Shown here one piece after another: positions 1 through 8,543 of a stretch of 64,000 nucleotides of DNA. Under the pieces are notes generated by a model. That model was not told where the DNA came from. It ran no database searches and was given only the letters and a program-made list of their open reading frames with translations. Position numbers and translations under genes: made by a program. Origin of the DNA: Methanolobus mangrovi (GTDB lineage: Archaea; Halobacteriota; Methanosarcinia; Methanosarcinales; Methanosarcinaceae); contig NZ_CP133594.1 of NCBI RefSeq assembly GCF_031312535.1, positions 558,001-622,000 on the forward strand, read 5' to 3'. How positions within the stretch are numbered: position 1 is the stretch's first letter; each line of letters starts with the position of its first letter.

Positions 1-56
1 GGAAGGTCTTCTAGAGGGAAAGATAAACCATTTTCAGACTGATTGTTTGTTGTCAT
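1..56 (-). CDS. 5' end of an unidentified gene running off the left edge
   Basis: On the minus strand an ATG at 56-54 opens a frame that stays open to the window edge (18 codons, beginning MTTNNQSENG). A Shine-Dalgarno-like GAGGG stands 8 bases before the ATG, and a good archaeal TATA element (TATATATAATAAAA on the minus strand, about 75-90) lies upstream. The product cannot be recognised from 18 residues. The ribosome site lies in one arm of an inverted repeat (12-21 with 60-69), described separately. Confidence 0.45.
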   Translation of the reverse strand, partial: MTTNNQSENGLSFPLEDL

Positions 57-69
57 TTTTTTCCCTCTA
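12..69 (-). promoter_or_regulatory. Inverted repeat pairing the ribosome site with early codons
   Basis: TAGAGGGAAA at 12-21 is the exact reverse complement of TTTCCCTCTA at 60-69. In the minus-strand transcript the second arm holds the Shine-Dalgarno of the gene starting at 56 and the first arm lies within its codons 12 to 15, so folding would hide the ribosome site. A regulatory role is inference. Confidence 0.3.
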
Positions 70-292
70 TGGTTTTTATTATATATATCAGTCGTATGGT
101 ATAAATATTTTTATATGTTCTTCCAATTGTTACTATTCTGAATCAAAAAAACGAAATGATTAATGGCTTACACTTTTTCAGTTGTAAAATAGCTTTAGAT
201 ATTTATGAAAAACAAAAAGTATATTTGAGTATCTAAATATCTGTAAAACCCTGTCAATAAATTATTATAGTAATTTATCTTTATATGTTCAC

Positions 293-2905
293 ATGTCTGA
301 AAAGAAATTTGCATTCAAGAAAATTACTCCAAAATCATACAATCCAGATGATCCTGAGTCTCTTTTCCGCGATTTAAAAGGCAGAGATCCAAGTATACAA
401 AGTCTCTGGTCTCATCAAGCAGATATTATAAGAGAGTACCACAATAAGTTTATGGGGTCTAAAGATGTTGCTCTCCAACTCCCTACAGGAAGTGGTAAAA
501 CTCTTGTTGGCCTTTTAATTGGAGAATATCACAGACTTAAGTATGGTAAAAGAGTATTGTACCTTTGTCCAACTAAACAGTTAGTTCACCAAGTTCATTC
601 TTACGCAAAGACTTATGGTATTAAAGCACATGCTTTCGTAGGAAAACAAACCGAATATCCTACTAAAGAATTTAATGATTATGTGACTTCGGATGCAATT
701 GCAATAAGCACGTACAGTGCTTTATTCAATTTCAATCCGCGGTTCGACAATTCAAACGTAATAATTTGTGATGATGCCCATGGTTCAGAGGGATATATTA
801 GTTCGATGTGGTCACTGAATATAAGTTTTGATCATGACTTATTCACAAAAATTGTAAACCTTTTTGAAGATGAATTGCCGACCGTTTTTGTAAATCAATT
901 GAAAACAAAAAGTAGGTCTCAAATTAATCCAATAATCGAAAAAGTTCCTAATCACATTTTCTTGAATCGTTTAAAGGAATTAAGTGAATTGCTCGATGAA
1001 AATATAAGTAATGAAGAAAAAAACTTGTATTATTCTTGGAGAACAATACAAGACAATTTATCTGCATGCAATTTGTTTGTTTCACGTAATGAAGTGCTAA
1101 TACGTCCTTGGATTCCACCAACACTTTCACATTCTCCATTTAGCAATGCTTCTCAGAGAATTTATATGTCTGCAACCTTAGGAGCAGGAGGGGAATTAGA
1201 ACGAATAATAGGAATTCCTAAGATTGAAAGATTAAGTATTCCTCATGGTTGGGATAAGCAAGGTTCCGGTAGACGTTTATTTGTCTTCCCTGACTATAAT
1301 TATTCTTTGAGTGAATATATCGGTTTTCTTGCAAAAATCATACATAAACGTAACAGAACTCTTATTTTATGCCCAAATAAAGATATTGCAGACATAATAA
1401 AACAAGCTTTGATAAGAGAGGGTGTGTTGCATGATTTTTATGATTCATATTCTATTGAAGAATCTTTAGATTCTTTTACTTCATCGAATGCAGCAATTCT
1501 TTTGCTTACAAATAGATATGATGGAATTGATTTGCCTGGTGATGCATGTCGCCAATTGCTCATGGTTGGATATCCAGGTTTCACAAATTTGCAAGAGGGT
1601 TTTTTACTTTCGCGCCTTGAAATGGATTCATTGTTATCAGATCGTGTTATTACCCGTTTCACCCAAGCTACCGGTCGTTGTACAAGAGGATCAACTGATT
1701 ATTCTCTGGTTATTCCAATTGGAACTGAATTATTTGAGTTTTGTTTAGCAAAAGAAAATAATGAGAAGTTGCACCCTGAGCTACAAGCAGAATTATATTT
1801 TGGTCTTGAGCAATGTAAAGATGCAGATTTAGATGACTTAGAGTCAATGGTTGATATTTTTATGGAACAAGGGGACGACTGGAAGGGAGCAGAAGAAAAT
1901 ATATTGTTATACAGGGATCAAACAGTTGTATCAGAAGATCCAAAAACAAAATCTCTAAGTGATGTAGTATCTGAAGAAGTTAATTTTGAATATAATTTGT
2001 GGAATAAAAATTATCCTCAGGCCATTGAATATGCACAAAGTATTATAGGATCACTTAATGGTACTCAGTTCGATGGTTATCGTGCCATATGGAATTATTT
2101 TGCAGGTTCTGCTGCTTTGCTTCAGTTTAATAGTACAAAAGATAGCCACTGGAGTTCTCTGTCTTTTGACTATTTTGACAGAGCAAAAAGCTGTGCTAAC
2201 ATGATTGGTTGGTTTTCAGAATTGCCTTCTTTTGTAGAAAAAGAGGGAGGTGAACCAGAAAGCGTTGATACTCTGTCTGGGTATGCTCTAGATAATATTC
2301 AGGCTTTACTCCATAAGTTAAAACCAACAGGTCCTTTGTTCGAGAAAAAAATGAAAGTTAATCATGAATATATATATGATGATACTCCGTCTGCTTTTGA
2401 AGAGGGGCTAACCGCATTGGGTAAATTACTTGGTTTTGAATCTTATCATCCTGGTGGTGACGCAGATCCAGATTCAGTCTGGACATTAAATGATGAGGTA
2501 ATTATTTTATTTGAAGCTAAAAGTAGTGAGAATTCGGAAGGAGTTATTTCTGTAGATACTTGCAGGCAAAGCCAAGGTCACTATAAGTGGGCAGGTTCAT
2601 TTCATAGGGATTATGAGACTTATAAGAAGAAGATATGTGTTGTCGTATCAAAGAGGTCTAAACTAGATAAAAATGCTATTGTACATTCAGGAGATTTATA
2701 TTATATTCATATAGATGAAACAAGACAAATGTTCGAAACAATTTCAGGATTATTACGAAGGATTAGATCTCAATCAGGTACCTACAACAAAGAATCAATT
2801 AGAATTAAATTGTTAGAAGAACTTGAATCATCTAAGTTGACTCCTAAAGGGATTATTTCTCTATTTGAGAATCGTCCACTCACTGACCTCGCACATAATC
2901 GATGA
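293..2905 (+). CDS. DEAD/DEAH-type superfamily 2 helicase fused to a PD-(D/E)xK-like nuclease domain
   Basis: 870 residues. The N-terminal half is a superfamily 2 helicase: a Q-motif-like stretch (SLWSHQADII, residues 38-47), Walker A LPTGSGKT (63-70), Walker B variant DDAH (160-163), a SAT-like motif (MSATLGAG) and an arginine-rich motif VI (QATGRCTRG). The last 190 residues contain D727 followed by E741-A-K743, the spacing of a PD-(D/E)xK nuclease core, after a GG-DADPD strand. The middle part is not recognisable. Such helicase-nuclease fusions are common in restriction and anti-phage systems, so defence is a fair inference, but no methyltransferase or other known partner lies beside it. 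The ATG at 293 follows an AT-rich promoter-like region (255-290), suggesting a short or absent leader. Base composition is AT-rich, like the next 3 kb, fitting horizontal transfer. Confidence 0.8.
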   Translation: MSEKKFAFKKITPKSYNPDDPESLFRDLKGRDPSIQSLWSHQADIIREYHNKFMGSKDVALQLPTGSGKTLVGLLIGEYHRLKYGKRVLYLCPTKQLVHQVHSYAKTYGIKAHAFVGKQTEYPTKEFNDYVTSDAIAISTYSALFNFNPRFDNSNVIICDDAHGSEGYISSMWSLNISFDHDLFTKIVNLFEDELPTVFVNQLKTKSRSQINPIIEKVPNHIFLNRLKELSELLDENISNEEKNLYYSWRTIQDNLSACNLFVSRNEVLIRPWIPPTLSHSPFSNASQRIYMSATLGAGGELERIIGIPKIERLSIPHGWDKQGSGRRLFVFPDYNYSLSEYIGFLAKIIHKRNRTLILCPNKDIADIIKQALIREGVLHDFYDSYSIEESLDSFTSSNAAILLLTNRYDGIDLPGDACRQLLMVGYPGFTNLQEGFLLSRLEMDSLLSDRVITRFTQATGRCTRGSTDYSLVIPIGTELFEFCLAKENNEKLHPELQAELYFGLEQCKDADLDDLESMVDIFMEQGDDWKGAEENILLYRDQTVVSEDPKTKSLSDVVSEEVNFEYNLWNKNYPQAIEYAQSIIGSLNGTQFDGYRAIWNYFAGSAALLQFNSTKDSHWSSLSFDYFDRAKSCANMIGWFSELPSFVEKEGGEPESVDTLSGYALDNIQALLHKLKPTGPLFEKKMKVNHEYIYDDTPSAFEEGLTALGKLLGFESYHPGGDADPDSVWTLNDEVIILFEAKSSENSEGVISVDTCRQSQGHYKWAGSFHRDYETYKKKICVVVSKRSKLDKNAIVHSGDLYYIHIDETRQMFETISGLLRRIRSQSGTYNKESIRIKLLEELESSKLTPKGIISLFENRPLTDLAHNR

Positions 2906-3284
2906 TTAAATCAACCACAGGATGTTCCATGAATATGGTTTTCATCCTGATATATTTATTTATTTGAAAATGTAAGAAATTGATTGAAAAAGCATTACAT
3001 CTATGATTTTTCTAGGTACAAATTCCACCCTGCCAACCTTCTCTCCATCTTTGAAAGGCAACCCTGATAATTAAGGTGATTTGTGCATAAGTATAGGCAT
3101 AAATCTACTTACACAAAGCCGCATAATCCACAACTCATATATAAGTACAAACCTATTTTTTATTGTAGGCTTTTAGTCATGTCGCCGGCCTCAACATTAA
3201 CATTTTCCTAATTAATATAAGTCAATTTGAGAATCATGATCACATTATCCTTGATTAAATATATGTATCATGAGGCATTATGTA

Positions 3285-3352
3285 GTATTGTGAAAAGGTG
3301 AGGCTTTGGACCCCCGTTGCAGGGCTCTTCCTCAGCGTCGATATCTTTTTTT
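3285..3352 (+). ncRNA. Candidate small structured RNA
   Basis: A short GC-rich island in AT-rich DNA. TGAGG at 3299-3303 can pair with CCTCA at 3330-3334, with an inner CCC/GGG helix, and a run of seven T follows at 3346-3352. A TATA-like TTAAATATATG at 3254-3264 lies about 25 bases before the proposed start. It could also be only a terminator-like hairpin. No known RNA family is recognised. Confidence 0.3.
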
Positions 3353-3430
3353 GAAATGATTTTTTTGGTTTTAGCTTAGATGCTGATTTTACGTTTAGTG
3401 CTTTGTCTCTCTGTTATTTTGAAGAATAGT

Positions 3431-3449
3431 GCACGTATTTCCCACTGTG
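3431..3449 (+). repeat. 19-base direct repeat, copy 1
   Basis: GCACGTATTTCCCACTGTG occurs here and again, identical, at 5303-5321; the following 20 to 25 bases are also similar (both continue to GATTGATTTTT). The two copies bracket the unknown gene pair at 3722-5093, which suggests a duplication or an insertion between repeats. Confidence 0.6.
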
Positions 3450-3721
3450 CGTACTTCAAACAGATTGATTTTTTTGGTGATAAGGAGATTGTTAGTGGGG
3501 TGAAAGTTTTATGCAGGATTGAAAAGTATTTTATTTATACTGCTATGACATACTTTGGGTAGATGGCGGTAGATTAAGAAGAGATTCAGGTAACGGAGGG
3601 TCTTTCGGGTTTTGGAAGTGGGGCACAGCATGTAACCACAATTTCACTTCAGGATATATCGGATGAACTGCAGAAGGAGTCGGAGGATTAGATATGCATA
3701 TACTTTTCTGTTCTTTAAAAT

Positions 3722-4201
3722 CTATTCTTGTTCGAATAACTGCAAATCGATTTCAGGCAATACATTAAAAATTATTCTCTCAACAAGTTCTTCGCATTTG
3801 AGTTCAAATTCATTTTCTATTTCACTACCTATGCCATAAAAATAGTAGCTAAGCTCTCTAAGAGAATCATCAACACCAAGCAATTTATCTTCGATTTCAG
3901 GAGAAATATCAATAGGACGTTTGGATAATATAGATGTCAACTGTGTTGAAAATATCTTAAGTTCATTTTTGAATAGATCAAGCTCATATTCAATCCGAAG
4001 AGTAGATTGAATAGTTTGTGCAATTTCCGAAAGCTTGTTTTTGAGATTATTCTTATATTCAAGTTTTTCCATCGAAATTGCGTCTTTTCTTTCATCTTTT
4101 TTTTGGAGAAAATAAGATATTCTATTGATGGCTACTCCTCCAAAAATTCCACCTATAAATCCGAAGAATGCTGTTGAAAGTGTTTGATAATCAAAAATCA
4201 T
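3722..4201 (-). CDS. Hypothetical membrane-anchored coiled-coil protein
   Basis: 159 residues, not recognised. A hydrophobic, glycine-rich segment (about residues 8-31, with GFIGGIFGGVA) should anchor the N-terminus in the membrane. The rest is charged and helical (KKDERKDAISMEKLEYKNN) and is likely a cytoplasmic coiled coil. It lies 31 bases downstream of the 286-residue gene on the same strand, so the two probably form a transcription unit. It sits beside the helicase-nuclease gene but points towards it. The function is unknown. Confidence 0.55.
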   Translation of the reverse strand: MIFDYQTLSTAFFGFIGGIFGGVAINRISYFLQKKDERKDAISMEKLEYKNNLKNKLSEIAQTIQSTLRIEYELDLFKNELKIFSTQLTSILSKRPIDISPEIEDKLLGVDDSLRELSYYFYGIGSEIENEFELKCEELVERIIFNVLPEIDLQLFEQE

Positions 4202-4232
4202 TATTACACACCTAAAAATAAATTTCTAGCAT

Positions 4233-5093
4233 TTAATTGCTCTTTTCTGTTAATTTATTTAATTGAACGGAATAATATCTGATCATAGAAAGACATAACA
4301 TGATTGAAAGTTCTGCATCTTCTCTAGTAACAGTATATCCATAATGTGGGCCGATATGATGATAGCGCCATATCATCTGGCGTAAATTTTCGATTTTTCC
4401 ACTTTTTGTTTCTTCTCCTTGTTTTTGGAATGAACCCACATCAACTATGCCAGCGATATCTTTGTTCATTTCAAATTTGTTGCCGGAATATTTTCCTGTT
4501 ACAATAGTTGCAAGTTCTTCAAGAATCAACCTGCATTTTGATACTACTTCATTATTTCTACCCTCATAGAACAAGGATTGAGAGTCTTGCAATTCTTGAA
4601 TTATATTGTTTAGTTCATCTAATTGAGGGATATCTGGCCATAGCATTTCAAAAATCTTGTATCGCGTATAACCTAGTTTTGTCGCTAAATTTATCCATTC
4701 AATTTGTGATAGTTTGTAGGAGTCAAAGTAAACATTGTGTACAAGTGGAATTTGGTTTTGTTGTTCAATTGCTAAATTTAAGTAAAGGATATTAATAGAA
4801 CCATTTATGTGTACATCTCCATTTCTTCTAGCTTTATCTATAGTTTCGAAAAGATATGGGGTGATTTGAATCTCTTCTTCAAAATAATGAGAGCCACGGT
4901 TATCAACTTTTATTGAACTATAACCAAAGGCAGTTCCTATATTGACACCTGCAAGCTTTATTTCAATTTTATAACCTAATAATTGTATAGAGTAACTCTC
5001 TGGATTTTTTAAAAGTAATTTTATTTTGAAAATCGGAATTGCTTTCTTTTCAGCATCGACTTGTACTATTTTTGCATCAAACATCTTTTTCAC
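4233..5093 (-). CDS. Hypothetical protein with strand-rich N-terminus and helical C-terminus
   Basis: 286 residues, not recognised with confidence. The first 130 residues alternate hydrophobic and polar residues as in a beta-sandwich. The C-terminal part (about 150-286) is helical and ends in a conserved-looking stretch, WRYHHIGPHYGY followed by REDAEL and a hydrophobic helix, which recalls helical domains found in defence-associated proteins; a HEPN-like fold is possible but not shown. No signal peptide or membrane segment is visible. First gene of a probable two-gene unit with the membrane protein at 3722-4201, and flanked with it by the 19-base direct repeats. Confidence 0.6.
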   Translation of the reverse strand: MKKMFDAKIVQVDAEKKAIPIFKIKLLLKNPESYSIQLLGYKIEIKLAGVNIGTAFGYSSIKVDNRGSHYFEEEIQITPYLFETIDKARRNGDVHINGSINILYLNLAIEQQNQIPLVHNVYFDSYKLSQIEWINLATKLGYTRYKIFEMLWPDIPQLDELNNIIQELQDSQSLFYEGRNNEVVSKCRLILEELATIVTGKYSGNKFEMNKDIAGIVDVGSFQKQGEETKSGKIENLRQMIWRYHHIGPHYGYTVTREDAELSIMLCLSMIRYYSVQLNKLTEKSN

Positions 5094-5302
5094 CGGATTT
5101 AGAATAATATAAATATATTATATGTGATTATATGTATCGCTCAATTTAATAAATGGCACGGTGGCATACTATCAAAAGAATGTCTTTAGCATAATCCTGC
5201 ATACCTCCCATATTTTACTGAAGAGAGATGCACGTGCCTTTTTGTGCTTTTAGTGCTATTGCTACTTCTTAATCTCATAACAGGGTGCGGTTTTCTAATC
5301 TT

Positions 5303-5321
5303 GCACGTATTTCCCACTGTG
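5303..5321 (+). repeat. 19-base direct repeat, copy 2
   Basis: Identical to 3431-3449. It lies just upstream of the small hydrophobic gene at 5370. Confidence 0.6.
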
Positions 5322-5369
5322 AGTGCTTTAGAATGATTGATTTTTATATTATGTGTGGGTAGGATTGTT

Positions 5370-5549
5370 GTGGATCTTAAAGATATTCTCATCATAGCTT
5401 TAGTACTCTTAATAGTGATTGCTATTCTGAATGGCGTGCTTGCCCTGTTTGCTATTGCAATACGACTACTGATTAGTCTGATGTATCTCGTTTTGATCAT
5501 AGTTGTAATTGGTCTTATTTTGCACTTTATTATGAAGATCTTTAAATAA
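5370..5549 (+). CDS. Small hydrophobic membrane protein
   Basis: About 59 residues, almost entirely hydrophobic (LIIALVLLIVIAILNGVLAL then IRLLISLMYLVLIIVVIG) with two membrane helices and a basic end (MKIFK). A GTG at 5370 is taken as start because AGGA lies 7 bases upstream; the frame is open to a TTG at 5337, so the start is uncertain. Function unknown. The dense hydrophobicity makes chance coding unlikely, but such low-complexity frames must be viewed with caution. Confidence 0.5.
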   Translation: MDLKDILIIALVLLIVIAILNGVLALFAIAIRLLISLMYLVLIIVVIGLILHFIMKIFK

Positions 5550-5608
5550 TACATTGATATATTTTTTAGGATCAATCCAATTCTTCACACCATTTAATAG
5601 TCTATATT

Positions 5609-5686
5609 TATATAATACTAACTATAATTATATTATCAGTAGACTATGCTTTTCATTAAAGTGTGTGATCAAGTCTGTTCACACTT
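5609..5686 (+). promoter_or_regulatory. Probable promoter with inverted repeat before the kinase gene
   Basis: A TATA element (TATATTTATATAATAC, around 5607-5622) is followed by AAGTGTG (5659-5665) and CACACTT (5680-5686), a 7-base inverted repeat with a 14-base spacer just past the expected transcription start. It could be an operator or a leader hairpin for the kinase gene at 5749. Confidence 0.35.
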
Positions 5687-5748
5687 CAACAGTCAGAAAA
5701 ATGGGGTAAATAGGCGTTTGGCGGAAATTTGTTCTCGGAGGCATGTAG

Positions 5749-7209
5749 TTGGATAATCTTTTTGAAACGATATTCAATTCTGTAAATGACGGAATTGCGA
5801 TATATAGCATAGATGGTCTTTTTTTGGAAGTAAATCCTATAACATGCCAGTGTTTAGGGTATTCGAGAGATGAATTATTACAGATGCACGTACTTGACCT
5901 AATACCTTCTGAATTTAAGGAAATAGCAAGTAAGCAAGTTGCTGAAAAATTGAATCAGAAAGGTGGAATCGTCGAAATGGTATGCATTTGTAAAGACGGT
6001 TCCTTGCTACCTATTGAACTTAACGTTCGCCCAACAGAGTACAACGGAAATAGGGTCAATCTGGCTGTTGTCCGAGATATCACCGAGCGCAAAAAAGCAG
6101 AGCAGGAATTACAAAATAGTAGGGAGCTGCTTCGATCTATAATCGATATTCTCCCCGGAACTCTTAATGTGGTAGACACTGAATACAATATTGTTGCTAT
6201 GAACAATGCTGATTTCAGATTGAAACTGGTAAACAGTGACTCTGCCACTTCAATTCTTGGAGGGAAATGTTATGAAGTCTTCATGAAAAGGTCTTCTCCT
6301 TGCCCCTGGTGCAAAGTCGAAGAAGTTCTCTCTACAGGAAATTCAATACTTTACGAGACCACACCAGATGATATGCGTGAAATAAAGACTGGAAAAGCCT
6401 TCCAAATATTTGTATCCGCAATTAAAGATGATTTTGGTAATATAAAGGGTATTATAGAATACGGAATCGATATAACAGAGTTGAGGAACGCCAAATTAGA
6501 ATCAGATGCTTCAAACAGAGCAAAGAGCGAATTCCTTGCCAATATGAGTCATGAACTCAGGACCCCTCTTAATTCGATAATAGGCTTTTCTGATTTCCTT
6601 CTTGACGAATACACTGGGGAACTGGGTGATAGGCAGTATCGATATATTAACAATATCTCAAACAGTGGAAGGCATCTGCTTGGAATTATCAATGATATCC
6701 TGGACATCTCTAAAGTAGAAGCCGGGAAAGTAGAACTAAAACCTGAAGAAGTATCTATTCACTGTGTTCTGGGAGATATTATCTCATTCATGCAACCGCT
6801 TGCAGCTGATAAAGAGATTGTGTTAAAAATGGAAACAGAACAACAATTTGACTCTCTGTCAGCGGACAAATCAATACTTAATCAGATACTTTATAACCTG
6901 ATAAGCAATGCCATAAAGTTTACAGATATTGGTGGAACTGTAACGATAAAAACCAAAAGTGAAGATAATATGGCTCATATATCCGTTGCAGACACAGGTA
7001 TTGGTATCTCACTAAAAGACCAGGACAAACTTTTCAAGCCCTTTAGTCAGCTTGATTCTTCTTTATCCAGACAGTATGAAGGCACAGGCCTGGGATTGTT
7101 ACTTACAAAGAAATTCGTGGAATTGCATAATGGAAAGATATGGGTTGAAAGTGAAAAAGACAACGGTAGTACGTTTACCTTCGCAATTCCAATTGAATTT
7201 AAAATATAA
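5749..7209 (+). CDS. Soluble PAS-PAS sensor histidine kinase
   Basis: 486 residues with no membrane segment, so cytoplasmic. PAS domain 1 spans about 1-115 and ends in the usual DITERK linker; PAS 2 spans about 120-245 and carries a cysteine group (C-x10-C-x2-C, in CYEVF...SPCPWC) that could bind metal or sense redox. The HisKA motif MSHELRTPL places the phosphorylated histidine at 268; the ATPase domain shows the N box (NLISNAIKF), DTGIGIS and GTGLGL. The start is TTG at 5749, chosen because GGAGG lies 7 bases before it. No response regulator is adjacent, so the phosphate acceptor is elsewhere. Confidence 0.88.
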   Translation: MDNLFETIFNSVNDGIAIYSIDGLFLEVNPITCQCLGYSRDELLQMHVLDLIPSEFKEIASKQVAEKLNQKGGIVEMVCICKDGSLLPIELNVRPTEYNGNRVNLAVVRDITERKKAEQELQNSRELLRSIIDILPGTLNVVDTEYNIVAMNNADFRLKLVNSDSATSILGGKCYEVFMKRSSPCPWCKVEEVLSTGNSILYETTPDDMREIKTGKAFQIFVSAIKDDFGNIKGIIEYGIDITELRNAKLESDASNRAKSEFLANMSHELRTPLNSIIGFSDFLLDEYTGELGDRQYRYINNISNSGRHLLGIINDILDISKVEAGKVELKPEEVSIHCVLGDIISFMQPLAADKEIVLKMETEQQFDSLSADKSILNQILYNLISNAIKFTDIGGTVTIKTKSEDNMAHISVADTGIGISLKDQDKLFKPFSQLDSSLSRQYEGTGLGLLLTKKFVELHNGKIWVESEKDNGSTFTFAIPIEFKI

Positions 7210-7214
7210 TAAAT

Positions 7215-7248
7215 GGGTTTTGTAGAAAACCTATCAAGATCATCATCT
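7215..7248 (+). repeat. Solo terminal repeat of a small mobile element
   Basis: TGTAGAAAACCTAT followed by a similar 14 bases matches the left end of the inverted-repeat element at 52845-52975 and, in reverse, 25829-25857. No matching right end was found within 400 bases, so this is probably a leftover end. Confidence 0.4.
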
Positions 7249-7313
7249 ATAGGCTGAAGTGGCAAATTCTTTCAATAACATACAGTACTTTTTGAATAAT
7301 TGTAAATATTGAT

Positions 7314-7490
7314 TTGTGCCCGAATACAGTGGATTTCAGCGGTTTCCATGGCATTTGCCTATCTTTTTCAAACAATAACATTTTGAATGACAATACTGCA
7401 AGCTATATCTATTGGATATCAGGTTTAGGAATTGTGCTTGCTCTGACAATTGTGTTTATAAATAATAAGAAAGGTAAAGAAGGACTTTAA
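7314..7490 (+). pseudogene. Remnant coding for a C-terminal membrane anchor
   Basis: A short open frame ending at 7490 codes for about 55 residues that finish in YIYWISGLGIVLALTIVFI then NNKKGKEGL: one membrane helix followed by a basic tail, as in the C-terminal anchor of a surface protein. There is no ribosome site and the only starts are TTG at 7314 or GTG at 7329. It is followed at once by a terminator hairpin. It is most likely the 3' end of a gene whose front was lost, perhaps with the mobile element end at 7215. Confidence 0.35.
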
Positions 7491-7507
7491 GTCCTCCTTT
7501 TTTAAAT
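7481..7507 (+). terminator. Hairpin and T run
   Basis: AGGACTTTAAGTCCT (7481-7495) is a perfect inverted repeat, and CCTTTTTTT follows. It overlaps the stop codon of the membrane-anchor remnant. Confidence 0.5.
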
Positions 7508-7626
7508 TTTTACTATAATCTTTTTTGTATTTTCTGAACAAAAAATCGTCGCATTCATTTTGAGATAGCTATGATAAAGGTTAAATATTATACAAAAAAG
7601 ATTACCTATAGAGTGGTGGGATATAA

Positions 7627-8250
7627 TTGAAAAGCAACATTTCGTTAGCTATGGTAATCTTTTTTATCGGTTTAATTGTTTTGACTTCAGGATGCGCTTC
7701 TGATAATGATTTAAACAATACCGATAACGTGACGACAGAGAATACCCTGTCAGAAGTGGATCAGATAGAAGCTGATGATTCCGGTTTAAGCAGTGAAGAT
7801 ACCGGAGCGACAGAAAACATCTTGCCAGAAGCGGTTCAGGTGGAACCTGCTACCAGTGAAGATGCAGTAGTTGAAGAAACAACTGACCAGTCTTCAGATC
7901 CCAAAATACAGGAGTCAGTTCCCCAAGTGTCACTTCAGGCATCAAAACTTGGAGATGGGGTGTATTTGCTTGAACACCAGAGTGGCGACGATATGGATCT
8001 TGCTAAAGTAAGATTGATCCTATCTTCAGATGGACAGACACAGGTCTATTCTCAAATTACTGAAAATAGCGAGATAATGACTGCAGGCGATAAGCTGAAT
8101 ATTGATACAAACTCTGGTATCTTCACGCTAAATGGCAATCCAGTAGATGTAACTGATCCGGAGTCCACGGAGTCTTCACTCAGTACAACTAATATGATGT
8201 TCATACACGTTGCTTCTGAGCAAATTATAGCTTATATAACATTAAACTGA
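7627..8250 (+). CDS. Hypothetical lipoprotein
   Basis: 207 residues. An N-terminal signal peptide with lipobox LTSGC places the lipid-modified cysteine at residue 23, so the protein should be anchored outside the membrane. Residues 24-105 are acidic, threonine/serine-rich linker with an internal near-repeat (EN-LSE/LPEAVQVE). The C-terminal 100 residues look like a small beta domain (LGDGVYLLEHQSGDD, then KVRLILSSDGQTQVYSQI). The start is TTG at 7627 after a GGTGGG sequence; an ATG inside the signal peptide (residue 9) would leave too short a charged region. Function unknown. Confidence 0.7.
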   Translation: MKSNISLAMVIFFIGLIVLTSGCASDNDLNNTDNVTTENTLSEVDQIEADDSGLSSEDTGATENILPEAVQVEPATSEDAVVEETTDQSSDPKIQESVPQVSLQASKLGDGVYLLEHQSGDDMDLAKVRLILSSDGQTQVYSQITENSEIMTAGDKLNIDTNSGIFTLNGNPVDVTDPESTESSLSTTNMMFIHVASEQIIAYITLN

Positions 8251-8451
8251 TCATTTTATTGACATATTTCATTCAAGGATCAGTTAATGGTTAATTAGTT
8301 ATACTTTTAGGTTTTTTCCTTTGTTTTTCTTTTGCTGTGCACATAATTATGCTTAATAGGCGCATATGTGTGGGTATATTGTAAAATTATGAACATGCTT
8401 CTTTTATATGTCTACATAAATATTCTCTTTCAGGTCAACATGTATAGTGAA

Positions 8452-8485
8452 ACCATTTTGCCTTCTGCTGAAAGAGGCAAATGGT
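8452..8485 (+). promoter_or_regulatory. Hairpin in the leader of the coiled-coil gene
   Basis: ACCATTTTGCC (8452-8462) pairs with GGCAAATGGT (8476-8485) with one bulged T. A TATA-like CTTTTATATG at 8401-8410 predicts a transcript start near 8430, so the hairpin would lie in a leader of about 115 bases. Confidence 0.35.
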
Positions 8486-8543
8486 GTTCAAAGTGTAATA
8501 CCTCCCAAAACTTCAGTAAAATGATAACGGACGAAACAGAAAT

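Larger units (their letters stand above)
2906..3721. other. Long intergenic stretch
   Basis: About 800 bases with no convincing gene. It holds a GC-richer island ending in a T run (3285-3352, candidate small RNA) and one copy of a 19-base direct repeat (3431-3449). A 60-codon frame at 3380-3562 has no ribosome site and no recognisable sequence and is probably not a gene. Confidence 0.5.

Noticed and set aside
3380-3562. 60-codon frame in the spacer after the helicase gene
   Set aside because: No ribosome site, no recognisable pattern; its front resembles the leader of the small hydrophobic gene at 5370, so it is probably duplicated non-coding sequence or a broken relative.
5186-5575. 129-codon minus-strand frame
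   Set aside because: Arises opposite the small hydrophobic gene; the serine, threonine and arginine-rich composition is that of an antisense frame.
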